From assembly GCA_016845065.1 (NCBI GenBank), contig JAERTG010000130.1, positions 1-64,000 on the forward strand: a stretch of 64,000 nucleotides of DNA, read 5' to 3'. The notes beneath the pieces are model-generated. The model was not told the origin of the DNA, searched no databases, and saw nothing but the letters and a program-made list of their open reading frames with translations. Each line of letters starts with the position of its first letter. Within the stretch, counting starts at the first letter, position 1. Of the stretch, positions 18,110-27,952 are shown one piece after another. The position numbers and the translations under genes were made by a program. This DNA comes from Fidelibacterota bacterium (lineage in GTDB: Bacteria > Fidelibacterota > UBA8477 > JABMPR01).

Positions 18110-20074
18110 TTACCTAATAAAAACAGCTTTCTTGACTGCCCTGAATTCGGGTGTTGTCAATTCAATTAAGTATACTCCACTATCGCTCTGATCACCTGTG
18201 GATTTAGCTCCACTCCAAACAATTGAGTAATACCCTGCTGGTTCGTTTGAGTTTACTTGACTCCAAATCACTCTACCAGATATATCATAAATGTTGATAT
18301 TGACTTTGGTGGTCTTTGGAAGTTGATACTTTATAGTTGTACTCGGGTTGAATGGATTAGGATATGCATCTGATAAGGCATAGGTGGTTGGTATATTGTT
18401 GCTTCCGGAATCAGCAATTTCTTTGCTCGAGCTTCCAAGTCTTGTACTCACAAAATTTGAATAACCTGATTCCTGTTCAGTATAATCCTCGGCTGTGATT
18501 TTGTAATATACGAAGGGATCAAATTTGTCTCCAATTTCGACGCTTCCATCGGTCCAGGTTTCCGTAGTACAATTAACTGATGCAGTATGGAACCAATTAC
18601 TTATGCCTTCTTTCTTATATATTTCATAGGATTCTAGATCAGGTTCAATATTGGCATTCCAAGTGAGTATAGGATTCTGCCCCTGAGTTCCCGATAATCT
18701 TAGGTTTACAGGTGCAGATGGCGGTGCAAGAGTATAAAATGCATTTATACGACCGTGCCCAAGCTCATGGTCGAATCCATTGTTGTTAACATCTTCCGAG
18801 GCTTTTTCTAATAGCGTACGAATCTCTGTGGCAGTAAGATTGGGAAATCTCTCCCACGCAAGAGCGGCAAGACCTGAAACATGGGGAGCAGCCATTGAAG
18901 TTCCAGACATGTAACCATACTCATCTTCTGGGAGTGTCGAGAAAACCTTATGTGCGATCGAATCTGATCCACCACCTGGAGCTGCAAGGGAGATCCTCTT
19001 CAGAGTTGTATCATAGTTTGAGTATGATGGTCTCTCGTCATTGTGATCTGTTGCTCCAACGGATAAAACAGATCCGTATCCAGGCCACATTTTAGAAGGT
19101 GGAAACTCTGATTGGAAATTTTTATGCGCATAAAGGGCAGGTAAAGCTACTGTATCAATTTTGTCATTACCTGCACAGTAGACTTGAAGTGCTCCACTGT
19201 CATGGGCTCCAATAACAGCTGTTTCAAGATTTTGTGCCCAGGTATAGGCATGAAAACTACCATTTATTATGAGCTCATGGCTTGAAGTGTCAGCATAATC
19301 AACAGCATAATTGATGGCATTGGTAGCAGCTCCAGATGATATGTATCCCCAACCATCAATTGCCTTTATAATAAGTACTTGACCACTCCAAATAATACCT
19401 GCAATCCCAGTTGAATTGTTCGTTTCAGCGGCAATTATTCCAGCCACGTGGGTACCATGACCTCTGTAATCGTCTATATATGACTCACCGTCCGCATATA
19501 CAGGACCTATAAGAATTTTTTCTGAGTCATCCAGATCTTCATGTGTTAGAGTAGAATTATCAGGTTCACAGGGTATCCCTGAATCAATAATCGCGACCAG
19601 CACACCGTCTGCATCTGTCTCATAATCCCATGCTTCAGGGAGATCTATATCCGCGTCGTTCGTCCCATTTGAAGGTGCTTGTCCAGTATTTCTTAAAGGC
19701 CATTGGTACAAACTATCTGCATAAAATTCATCATTTGGGTTTGTAGAAGCAACTTCATAAACGAAATTTGGTTCTGCAAATTTAACGGCCTAATGATTCT
19801 CTACTGTATCGATATAATCGAATGTGTTAAGTTTTGAGGATATTTCGATCACGCCAAGACCCATACTCAGGAATTCAATGATAATGTCCGCCTCAAGGCT
19901 GTCTAAATATCCTTCAATATCATCTACGGTTTTCCCATCCTCTAGACCGATACAGATCTGGTTATCATAATAGCTAACCGTTTCCCCATTCCAAGTACCA
20001 GTTTCAATAGTGCCTGCTACAAGAGATTATGCTAATAGCCAAAAGACTGTTAAAATGATATGCTTTTTCCACAT
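18110..20074 (-). pseudogene. Subtilisin-like secreted protease with CTD, copy A, two in-frame stops
   Basis: The reading frame from the ATG at 20072-20074 gives a signal peptide (MWKKHIILTVFWLLA) interrupted at codon 16 by TAA (20027-20029). A propeptide then runs in the same frame to a TAG at codon 95 (19790-19792). After that the frame is open for over 550 codons. The peptidase S8 domain keeps all catalytic motifs: Asp in VAIIDSGIP, His in GHGTHVAGI and Ser in GTSMAAPHVSG. It is followed by an FN3-like module and a C-terminal sorting domain of the type IX kind (NPFNPSTTIKYQLP to the end). With no ATG soon after the TAG, a functional product is unlikely unless there is readthrough. The gene duplicates copy B at 21831-23848. 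Confidence 0.8.
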
Positions 20075-20149
20075 GTGAGACCCCCTCTATGAATTTGATT
20101 TGTTATTCTATTATGGCTTGCTGTTTTCCCAACATTTCCTCCTTTCGCG

Positions 20150-21493
20150 TTACCTAACAAGCATGTATTTGCTCACCAAAGTGGATTCCTGATTCCCTGC
20201 TTTGATGAAATAGATTCCTGATGGAAGTTCAAAAATATTATAATAAATATCTACTAAAGGAAAAACATTCTGTCCAACCTGTACCTCAATCGTTCGATCG
20301 CTAAGTTTTCTACCCAATATGTCATAAAACTCAATTGTCAACAAATCTCGCCCAAGGCTATAATAAGAGAGTGAACCTGATGGATTCGTAGGATTTGGAA
20401 ATACCATCAATTGCAGTTTGATATTTCCATATGATGGATTATATGCTTCCACAGAAACAGTATTTAGATCTAACGAAAAGAGCCCTGACCAGTATGCTCC
20501 TGCAAACAATCTGTTGTTTACAGAATCATACGTTAGACGATCAAGCCCATAAGATATTTCACCAATATTAAATGTATAATCGGACCAAGATTCGCCAAAG
20601 TCATTACTGAAAAAGATGCTGTCATTGGTTGCCAAGTAAAGGTGATTTGAATTGCTGGAGTCTAAAATGATTTCTCTTGCCATGACAGAGGGAAGGTGGT
20701 CATTCCATGATTCCCAAGAATCGCCATAGTCGTTAGAAAGGTAGGCGCCTGTACCTATTGAAGATATTAATATCCGACCCGGATTGTCAGGAAACAGTAT
20801 TATCGAGGAGATGGATTCGTCTTCGCCACAACATCCAGTAGTTTCTGACCAGGTTTCTCCCCAATCATAGCTTCTATATATTCTGGGGAGCCACCCGGCC
20901 GTATAATATATTGCATTTGTGTTAACGGGGTGCTGTCGAACAAATATCACATCACCAATGTATCCAGGATGGGCATCACTCCATGTAAGCCCACCATTGA
21001 TTGTTCTCCAAATATGGCCAGCACCGAACGCAATTGTTCCAGCAAACATGGTATCTGGAGAAACAGAATCGATTTCTATGTTAAATACCGACCTATCATC
21101 CCAAAGTCTAATTCCTTCATCAATCCATGTGGTATCGTGTTCGGTTCCATTCCTTACTACTTTCAACACTCCAGCCCGTGTAGAATTTTGGGACCCACAG
21201 GTTAAGAGGAGAGTGTCTGGGCTTGAAGGGTGAAATTCAATTTCACCTATAGACAAATCCTGAAACAGGGTATCAAGAGTATTACCATAGTCATAGCTGA
21301 CCATGAGAGCACCACGGCGCTGGTGGCCAAAATTAGAAGTTGTACCTATGTATAAAATTTGGCTTGAATCAGGATGAAATGCTATGTCCCCGTACTCAAC
21401 AACGTCCCACTGAATCCATTCCTGGCCTATTACAGTCAGTGGATAAATCGCACAGAGAAACAAGTTCAGCCCGAATATATATCGCAATTTCAT
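20150..21493 (-). CDS. Secreted BNR/sortilin-like beta-propeller protein with CTD, copy A
   Basis: 447 residues. The signal peptide covers about 1-23, ending near VIGQ. The body contains repeated WRTINGGLTWSD, SYDWGETWSE, SNDYGDSWES and SNDFGESWSD motifs, the Asp-box (BNR) turns of a VPS10/exo-sialidase-like propeller. A divergent C-terminal sorting domain (VFPNPTNPSGSLSY to LVR) ends the protein, implying export to the cell surface by a type IX-like system. No enzymatic residues can be assigned; glycan or protein binding is possible. It is the upstream partner of protease copy A, 75 bases apart, and corresponds to copy B at 23871-25193, although the two propellers are quite diverged. Confidence 0.78.
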   Translation of the reverse strand: MKLRYIFGLNLFLCAIYPLTVIGQEWIQWDVVEYGDIAFHPDSSQILYIGTTSNFGHQRRGALMVSYDYGNTLDTLFQDLSIGEIEFHPSSPDTLLLTCGSQNSTRAGVLKVVRNGTEHDTTWIDEGIRLWDDRSVFNIEIDSVSPDTMFAGTIAFGAGHIWRTINGGLTWSDAHPGYIGDVIFVRQHPVNTNAIYYTAGWLPRIYRSYDWGETWSETTGCCGEDESISSIILFPDNPGRILISSIGTGAYLSNDYGDSWESWNDHLPSVMAREIILDSSNSNHLYLATNDSIFFSNDFGESWSDYTFNIGEISYGLDRLTYDSVNNRLFAGAYWSGLFSLDLNTVSVEAYNPSYGNIKLQLMVFPNPTNPSGSLSYYSLGRDLLTIEFYDILGRKLSDRTIEVQVGQNVFPLVDIYYNIFELPSGIYFIKAGNQESTLVSKYMLVR

Positions 21494-21569
21494 AATTGTT
21501 TACCCCCATGGTAAAACAATGATATAATATTGAGCGGTTGTTTATTATTGTCAACTAAATAAATTCCCC

Positions 21570-21760
21570 GAACTGCACTAATTAGAGAAAAAGCTAAATA
21601 TCAAATATGAAACGAGATTTCATTTTTTTGCGTATTGTTCAGGATTTGTCTGCGGGTGCCGTGTGCATTTTCAAGTTTATCAGGCAATTAGTGCAGTTCT
21701 CGTCTCCCAATTAGTGCGTCTTCTCTCACCGACAATTCAAAATGGTTTTTCTCATGTAAC
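21570..21760. repeat. Intergenic repeat element, copy A
   Basis: This segment matches 25267-25452 at a constant offset of about 3,693 bases. The first 78 bases are about 90% identical by eye, including CTGCACTAATTAGAGAAA and TTGTTCAGGATTTGT. Copy A is bounded on part of its length by a perfect 14-base inverted pair: GAACTGCACTAATT at 21570-21583 and its complement at 21686-21699. This recalls a small inverted-repeat element, but copy B lacks the right-hand partner. Confidence 0.8.
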
Positions 21761-21790
21761 AAAAAAAGACTGCCCAGTGGACAGTCTTTT
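21761..21790 (-). terminator. Intrinsic terminator after protease copy B
   Basis: On the minus strand GACTGTCC/GGGCAGTC is followed by seven T. It is homologous to the hairpins at 18038 and 25453. Confidence 0.9.
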
Positions 21791-21830
21791 AAATCTTCGG
21801 ATAAGGTAGGTAAATGGGAGAAATTCCTTC

Positions 21831-23848
21831 TTACCGAATATATACAGCCTTCTTTACTGACCTGAATTTAGGGGTTGTAAATTCGATCAAATAAACTCCA
21901 CTTTGAGTTTGAGCACCTGTGGATGTCTCTCCACTCCATACTATTGAATAGTATCCTGCTGGTTCAAGAGAGTTATCGCGGCTCCATATTACTCTACCTG
22001 ATATGTCGTAGATATTAATATTGACTATAGTACTCTTGGGAAGCTGATATCTGATAGTAGTACTCGGATTGAAAGGATTTGGGTATACTTCAGATAAATC
22101 GTATGTAGTCGGCAAATTGTTGCTCTCAGGATCAGATTCAGCAATTTCTTTACTTGTGCTCCCAAGTCTTGTACTTACCGTCCACGAATACGGTGATTTC
22201 TGTTCAGTATAATCAGAGGCATTAATTTTGTAATATACAAAAGGATCAAATTTGTCTCCGATTTCGACACTTCCATCCGTCCAAGTTGTTGTGGTACTAT
22301 TAACATACCCAGTAAGAAACCAATTACCCGCTCCTTCTTTTTTATAAATATTATAGCGGTCTAAGTCTGGTTCATCATTTGCATCCCAATCCAGCTGCGG
22401 ATGCTGACCTTGACTACCAGTTAGACTGAGATTTGCTGGAGCAGCTGGTGGAGCCAACGCTGTATGTGCATTGATTCTTCCATAGCCAGATTTTGGATCA
22501 ACACCTGCGCTCTCAATATCATCAGCTGATTTCTCGAGCACCACTGCTACCTCTTGTGCCGTTAATGATGGGAATCGTGATCTGATCAAACCTGCAAGTC
22601 CAGCAACGTGAGGGGAAGCCATTGATGTTCCAGAACAAAATCCGTAATAAGTATTTGTTTGAGGGATAAATTGACCTGGATATAATGTTGAATAAATATC
22701 ACTCGTATCTCTAGTTGAATAATCTCCGTCCATATTCTGCCCCCCGGGCGCTGAAACACGTATATGGTTTTCCCCAGCATCATAAGAGGAAAAGGAGGCG
22801 ATAGCATCATTCTTAGTTGTTGCTCCGACCGAAACAACGTTGCTGAACCCAGTTTGAGACGAATCAGGATTATTTGCATAATAAAATTTCGCTGGATATG
22901 TAACACCCCCTTGGTTCCCCGCAGCGCAAACCACTAGTACATCATTATCATAAGCGTAATCTATTGCAACCTCTAATGTTGAGTTCCATGCACTTCCCGC
23001 ACCGCTACAAATTGTTATTACATCTGCAGAACTATCGACGGCGGCTATAATCCCCCGAGCCATGTCATCCGATTGTGGATACGTATGATACGTTTTTATT
23101 ACTAATATTTTACAGCCCCAAGCTACTCCAGCTATTCCATAACTATTATTAGTCTCCGCTCCAAGTATGCCAGCGATATGTGTACCGTGTCCGAGGACAT
23201 CATGCATTGTAGTAACAGGATCCATTCGATCATCTATAGCAAAAACGGGTCCTATGATAAATTTATTAGCATCATTCAAATCATTGTGTAAAAGTGTCTG
23301 AGTAACATCGTTATAGGGGATGCCAGTATCTAGGATCGCGACCAGAACATCTGAATCCCCCGTTTCATAATCCCATGCCTCAGGTGCATCAATATCCGCA
23401 TCAGTAGTTCCACTTGGGGGTGATTGACCAGTATTGTGGAGTGCCCATTGATATGCAAATGTCGCAGGAGAGGTACCTGCATAATATGGATCGTTTGGGT
23501 GGGTTGTGAAGAGTGTACAGGCAAAGCTCGGTTCTGCATATCTGAACTCTGAATAAGAATTCAGTGAATCCAGCACTTCAAGCAAATCCGATTCTGAATC
23601 CTTTTTAAATTTACCAAAATTTAATTCGTTAAAAGTATATATAGTGTCCAGATTGTGCGCATTAAGGCGTGCTGTAACACTATCTTCATTCGCGGCTTCT
23701 TCAACCCCTAGAACAATGAAATCATTGTAGATATTAACTGAGTCACCACTCCATAATTCTTTAGTTATGGGATTTGATCCTCTAAGTCCGTGAGGGAGTG
23801 TTACAACACTCCTAAATATATCACCGACAATAAGAAATGTCTTCTCAT
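21831..23848 (-). pseudogene. Subtilisin-like secreted protease with CTD, copy B, 5' frameshift
   Basis: An ATG at 23846-23848, preceded by a GGGGG-rich site, starts a signal-peptide-like MRRHFLLSVIYLGVL that hits TAA after 15 codons. The propeptide (about LPHGLRGSNPITKELWSGD onward) and the whole mature protease are open in another frame, from about 23870 to the stop at 21831. The offset is consistent with loss of one base near 23800, at the hairpin-like AGTGTTGTAACACT. The S8 domain is intact: Asp in VAILDTGIP, His in GHGTHIAGI, Ser in GTSMASPHVAG. An FN3-like module and CTD (NPFNPSTTIRYQLP) follow. It could be a sequencing error, a phase-variable site or a pseudogene. Its C-terminal third is very similar to copy A. 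Confidence 0.65.
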
Positions 23849-23870
23849 TTTGATCCCCCTTCTTTTGTGG

Positions 23871-25193
23871 TTAACGCAATAAAATTGCTTTGCGAGTTTT
23901 GACTTCCTTTTCGGAGTGTATCCGAACGAAAATAATTTGACTCATAAACTCCTTATCTCTAAAAAGTATATCTCGAAGTTGTATATGCTGCTCATGTAGT
24001 GTTTCCGAAAACCCGTTTATCTCGCCTATTCTTCTACCTTTCACATCATAAACTTCAACTTTATATCGGCCCAGAAGCCCATTAAGTTTTATGGTGAGAG
24101 ATTCGTTAAATGGATTTGGGTAAAGCAGAATGAGTTCAAGGTCAGAGGACTGGTAACCATTATTCATTATATCTACCGCGTTTAAATCGTAGGAATATAG
24201 ACCTTGCTCAGTATGGCAGTACAATTGGGTGCCTGATTGATTATAGACTATAAACCTTACACTAGGAACCAATTGTTCACTATTTATCGGCTGCCAAGTA
24301 CTACCATTATTATTACTCAAGAAAATTCCATTTATAGTAAATACTATTACTTCACCAGGTCTCTCAATATGGGTAACAATACCTTTAACATATTCACCAA
24401 GGAGCTCTCCGCCCACCTCCTGCCATGTTTCACCAGCATCCATGGATTTTAATAGTCCATGGGATAGCTGGGCGGCGAAAACGATATTTGTATCATGAGG
24501 GTTAACTTCAACATCAGCACCACCACCACCCCATTCTGAGTTATAGGATAAAGCCCAAGATGCACCACCATTTACAGACTTGTGTACTCTCCCATCAGTT
24601 GGGGCTGATACAAACAAGGTATTAGTATTGTACATATTCAAAGATATAGATCTTATACTCACACCTTGTAGATAAATATATTCATCCTCTACAATATTTG
24701 TCCATGACTCCCCCCAATTCGTTGATTTCCACATAGTACTCCCGTACACACCAGCTCCCCCTGCGTACATCGTGCCTGGATGCATTGGGTCAATTGCGAT
24801 TACTTCAACCCAAGTTTCCCAATCGAGAAATATCCCTGAATCGCAATAAGTCCATTCTCGTCCTCCATCCATACTTTTAATTATGCCTGGTATAGTTCCA
24901 TTAATAGCAGAAAGTGCCACGTAAATAGTATTTACATCTAGTGGATCAACTGCGATTGAGGTTACACTTATACCCGTAAGGAGGGTATCTATCTCATCGG
25001 TTTCGACATTCCAATGGTACAAAGATCCATATATATTTGGGAAGCTAGCGGTCGTTCCGAAGTAGAGTGATTCATCTTGATGAGCGAATTTAACATCTCT
25101 TATATTTTCTTCGAATGGTAATACTAATTCCCACTCTTGGCAAAAGAGATTAGGCTGTATAAATAGGATTAAAAATATTAGGCTTCTTTTCAT
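23871..25193 (-). CDS. Secreted BNR/sortilin-like beta-propeller protein with CTD, copy B
   Basis: 440 residues from the ATG at 25193, which has a GGTGGGG site and gives the signal peptide MKRSLIFLILFIQPNLFCQ; an upstream start at 25238 is less likely. Repeated Asp-box motifs (KSMDGGREWTY, KSTNWGESWTN, KSVNGGASWAL, KSMDAGETWQE, SNNNGSTWQP) indicate a beta-propeller of the VPS10/BNR type. The C-terminus (LYPNPFNESLTIKL to AILLR) is a type IX-style sorting domain. It stops 22 bases before the ATG of protease copy B, so the two are probably one transcription unit. No catalytic function can be assigned. Confidence 0.78.
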   Translation of the reverse strand: MKRSLIFLILFIQPNLFCQEWELVLPFEENIRDVKFAHQDESLYFGTTASFPNIYGSLYHWNVETDEIDTLLTGISVTSIAVDPLDVNTIYVALSAINGTIPGIIKSMDGGREWTYCDSGIFLDWETWVEVIAIDPMHPGTMYAGGAGVYGSTMWKSTNWGESWTNIVEDEYIYLQGVSIRSISLNMYNTNTLFVSAPTDGRVHKSVNGGASWALSYNSEWGGGGADVEVNPHDTNIVFAAQLSHGLLKSMDAGETWQEVGGELLGEYVKGIVTHIERPGEVIVFTINGIFLSNNNGSTWQPINSEQLVPSVRFIVYNQSGTQLYCHTEQGLYSYDLNAVDIMNNGYQSSDLELILLYPNPFNESLTIKLNGLLGRYKVEVYDVKGRRIGEINGFSETLHEQHIQLRDILFRDKEFMSQIIFVRIHSEKEVKTRKAILLR

Positions 25194-25266
25194 AATCCCC
25201 ACCATCGTTAATCTGATTATAATATATACTTTGAACAAGTTCTTTTATGGTATTGACCATATCAAG

Positions 25267-25452
25267 CTGCACTAATTAGAGAAACGGCTAAAAATCAAAA
25301 ATGAAACGAGATTCCATTTTTTTGCATTTTGTTCAGGATTTGTTCGCCAGCGTCAGGCGCGGATTCAAGTTAATCAGGCCTTTAGGCCGGTTCTCCGCCG
25401 CCGATTAGGGTATCTTCTTTCGACAGACCATCAAAATGGTTACCTCAGATAA
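25267..25452. repeat. Intergenic repeat element, copy B
   Basis: Homologous to 21570-21760 upstream of the paralogous propeller gene. The first 78 bases are the most conserved. The second half carries its own short hairpins (GGCCTTTAGGCC, CGCCAGCGTCAGGCG) and differs more from copy A. Position and spacing to the downstream gene are the same in both copies. Confidence 0.8.
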
Positions 25453-25483
25453 CAAAAAAGGGCTGCCCAATGGACAGCCCTTT
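25453..25483 (-). terminator. Intrinsic terminator after rplS
   Basis: On the minus strand GGGCTGTCC/GGGCAGCCC is followed by TTTTTTG. It ends the ffh-rplS operon and is homologous to the two terminators in the duplicated protease module. Confidence 0.9.
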
Positions 25484-25505
25484 GAATGTTTGAAAAGAAA
25501 GAATC

Positions 25506-25853
25506 CTAGAAATCGCGTGCTTCTTTGATTCTAGCTTTTTTCCCACGCAATTTGCGAAGATAGTATAGTTTGGCGCGACGCACTTTACCGCGACGCAATA
25601 CTTTCACACCTGCAACAGTGGGCGCATGAAGAGGAAAAATTCTCTCAACACCAACACCATTTGAAATTTTTCTAACTGTAAATGTAGCAGTGATGCCTTT
25701 CCCAGTCCGGGCGATAACATTACCCTCGTAGACCTGAATTCTTTCTTTCTGGCCTTCGATAACTTTTACATCTACTGATACAGTATCACCTGGTTTGAAA
25801 TCAGGCAAATCTGTTTTTAGCTGCCCGGCAACCAGGTTATCTACTTTGTTCAT
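25506..25853 (-). CDS. rplS: Ribosomal protein bL19
   Basis: 115 residues, normal length. The family signature is clear ([30 protein letters not shown] and [12 protein letters not shown]). It binds 23S rRNA at the 30S-50S interface. Its ATG lies inside the 3' end of trmD with a GGAGG site, an overlap of 17 bases that suggests translational coupling. It is the last gene of the ffh-rpsP-khpA-rimM-trmD-rplS operon and is followed by a strong terminator. Confidence 0.97.
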   Translation of the reverse strand: MNKVDNLVAGQLKTDLPDFKPGDTVSVDVKVIEGQKERIQVYEGNVIARTGKGITATFTVRKISNGVGVERIFPLHAPTVAGVKVLRRGKVRRAKLYYLRKLRGKKARIKEARDF

Positions 25854-26556
25854 TACTTTCCTCCAGTCCTCTCATATATCTATCGAACAAGTCTGGGCGT
25901 TTAACTTTTGTCCGCTCTAGACGTTGCTGTTCTCTCCAATTTTCAATCTGTGCGTGATGCCCAGAGAGCAGCACGTCGGGTACTTTATTTCCCCGGTACT
26001 CAGCGGGGCGGGTATAATACGGTGCGTCCAATAATCCAACAGGAAAAGTGTCCGATTTTGTAGATTCATCATCACTGACTGCACCTGGAAGCAATCGAAC
26101 CATGGCATCTATGACAGCAAAGGCTGCAATTTCACCACCTGAGAGCACAAAATCTCCCAGACTGATTTCTTCATCGATAAGCTCATCTCTCACTCTCTGA
26201 TCGATACCCTTGTATCTACCACAGAGCAATACAATGTGGGGTGTCTCAACCAATCTTTCAGCATCATCCTGCTGAAATGGTTTTCCCTGAGGTGTGAGGA
26301 AGATGCGATGGCCAGTATTTTTGCGATACTCAGCCACAGCTTCAAATGCTCTGAACAGGGGGTCAGGTTTAATAATCATCCCGGCTCCCCCCCCATAGGG
26401 CACATCATCAATGTGCTTATAGGTATCATCAGCAAAATCTCGGATATCCCAGCATTTCATTTCAGCCAGACCGCTATCGAAGGCTCTCCCTACAATACCC
26501 ATCTCGCGAAAAGCTCCAAGCGTCTCAGGAAAAGTAGTAATGACATCAATAATCAT
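25837..26556 (-). CDS. trmD: tRNA (guanine-N1)-methyltransferase TrmD
   Basis: 239 residues. It methylates G37 of tRNAs reading CNN codons, using S-adenosylmethionine. The SPOUT trefoil-knot motifs are visible: [29 protein letters not shown] and [13 protein letters not shown]. The start overlaps the rimM stop by four bases (ATGA) and the 3' end overlaps rplS. Gene order and length are fully typical. Confidence 0.97.
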   Translation of the reverse strand: MIIDVITTFPETLGAFREMGIVGRAFDSGLAEMKCWDIRDFADDTYKHIDDVPYGGGAGMIIKPDPLFRAFEAVAEYRKNTGHRIFLTPQGKPFQQDDAERLVETPHIVLLCGRYKGIDQRVRDELIDEEISLGDFVLSGGEIAAFAVIDAMVRLLPGAVSDDESTKSDTFPVGLLDAPYYTRPAEYRGNKVPDVLLSGHHAQIENWREQQRLERTKVKRPDLFDRYMRGLEESNEQSR

Positions 26557-27068
26557 TCTACGTCCTCAGCAGAGTTCACCTGGATTTTGCGGCTCTCTAT
26601 ATCAATTTCAACCACCCATTCTTCAACAAGTGGTACAAGTGTCTCAGAATCACTATCCTGGATCAATAAAACATCATGAGCACCAGGACTCAATACTTCT
26701 ACGACTTTACCCAGGTTATTATTATTCTCGTCAACTACATCACAATCGATGAGATCATCGATGTAATATTCATCATCACCTAAATCCGGCATATCGTCAC
26801 GCAGCGTAAATATTTCTCTGTCGCGATAACTTTCCGCTTCAGTTCGATCCGGAATTTCATTGAAACTGAGAATGGCATAATCATCATAACCCTGGCAATT
26901 GCTCAGTGTGAGTTGTTTCCATTCATTACCCGAATTAACAAAAAGCTGCTCTAGGTTTTGGAGCATGTCAAGGTCGATACTATACAGGGTCACCTTGAGT
27001 CCCCCTTTTATACCATGAGGTTTGCGAACCATGCCTATGGCGGTTCTATTCACCTCAGCTGAAATCAT
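26553..27068 (-). CDS. rimM: Ribosome maturation factor RimM
   Basis: 171 residues. Two beta-barrel domains: the N-terminal RimM domain (AIGMVRKPHGIKGGLKV) and a PRC-barrel (DDEYYIDDLIDCDVVDENNN and onward). RimM helps assemble the 30S head through ribosomal protein uS19. The ATG at 27068 follows the khpA stop by four bases and is preferred over an upstream TTG at 27089. The C-terminal end is acidic. It is coupled to trmD by an ATGA overlap. Confidence 0.93.
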   Translation of the reverse strand: MISAEVNRTAIGMVRKPHGIKGGLKVTLYSIDLDMLQNLEQLFVNSGNEWKQLTLSNCQGYDDYAILSFNEIPDRTEAESYRDREIFTLRDDMPDLGDDEYYIDDLIDCDVVDENNNNLGKVVEVLSPGAHDVLLIQDSDSETLVPLVEEWVVEIDIESRKIQVNSAEDVE

Positions 27069-27072
27069 TACC

Positions 27073-27306
27073 TTATTCGATGATCTCAAGCATGGCGCGG
27101 TTGGTACCGGCCTTTGCTGAAATCGCAGCTAATAGCGTTCGGAAAGCTTTGGCTGTGCGGCCTTGACGACCAATCACTTTACCAATATCCTCCTTAGCTA
27201 CCCTTAGTTCGAAGATGGTCACCCGTTCGCTATCGACTTGATTAACTTCAACTTCATCAGGAGAGTCAACCAGACTTTTTGCTACAAACTCTACGAACTC
27301 TTTCAT
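27073..27306 (-). CDS. khpA: KH-domain RNA-binding protein KhpA (YlqC)
   Basis: 77 residues from the ATG at 27306, eight bases after a GGAGGT site; starts further upstream (27312, 27336) are too close to or before that site. The sequence MKEFVEFVAKSLVDSPDEVE followed by the KH signature GKVIGRQGRTAKAFRTLL is typical of KhpA, a small RNA chaperone that works with KhpB (Jag) in many bacteria. The conserved position between rpsP and rimM supports the call. Confidence 0.92.
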   Translation of the reverse strand: MKEFVEFVAKSLVDSPDEVEVNQVDSERVTIFELRVAKEDIGKVIGRQGRTAKAFRTLLAAISAKAGTNRAMLEIIE

Positions 27307-27367
27307 GCTCATACCTCCGTCGGTTGTCAAATCCACCTGATCATCGGTAAGGAATTTCTTCAGCTTT

Positions 27368-27940
27368 TTAAGAATCTTGCTTCTCCGTACCTTCAGCAGG
27401 TTCTTCGACAGGTTCTTCTTCTGCGGCTACTTCTTCAACTACTTCAGCAGTTTCCTCGGTCTCTTCGACCACTTCAGCGGCTGCTTCTGCTTCTTCAGCC
27501 TTATTGGCAGCAGCTTCTGCTTCTTCGGCTTTTTTAGCAGCGTCTTCTTCATCTTGCTTTGCGGCTTCAGCGGCGGCCAGCTTGGCTGACTCTGCTGCAG
27601 CTACTTTTTTACCACGCTCATCTCGGGCAAGTTCCCATTTATGCATTTCTTTGCTAATGGTCGCTTCATCTGCTTTGCGGCTCACCAATTCATATTTGAG
27701 GGTCAGTCCGCGTCCACGCAATAAGCTAAATACAGTGTCGCTTGGTCTTGCACCCTGGTCCATCCAGTGAAACAGACGTTCTTCATTGATCACGAGTTCT
27801 GCTGGATCTGGAATCGGGTTATAATGTCCAATTTTTTCGATTGATCTTCCGTCGCGAGGGGCACGTGAATCTGCAACCACTATTCTGTAGAAGGGTTGTT
27901 TCTTTTTTCCCATCCGCTTCAGTCTGATTTTTACAGCCAA
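27368..27940 (-). CDS. rpsP: Ribosomal protein bS16 with long Ala/Glu-rich C-terminal extension
   Basis: 190 residues, about twice the usual 80-90. The first ~80 residues are standard bS16 ([39 protein letters not shown]). From about residue 95 onward the protein is a low-complexity, strongly acidic repeat of Ala, Glu, Lys and Val, probably helical or disordered. The start is TTG at 27938-27940, with an AAGGAG site about nine bases upstream; no ATG or GTG fits the conserved N-terminus. FCB-group bacteria often carry acidic tails on bS16, so the extension is probably genuine. It lies 12 bases after ffh. Confidence 0.94.
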   Translation of the reverse strand: MAVKIRLKRMGKKKQPFYRIVVADSRAPRDGRSIEKIGHYNPIPDPAELVINEERLFHWMDQGARPSDTVFSLLRGRGLTLKYELVSRKADEATISKEMHKWELARDERGKKVAAAESAKLAAAEAAKQDEEDAAKKAEEAEAAANKAEEAEAAAEVVEETEETAEVVEEVAAEEEPVEEPAEGTEKQDS

Positions 27941-27952
27941 AAGGTGTTCTCC

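Noticed and set aside
27238-27770. Rightward frames rich in Phe/Leu/Ser opposite rpsP
   Set aside because: They are antisense shadows of the low-complexity Ala/Glu tail of bS16 and of khpA.
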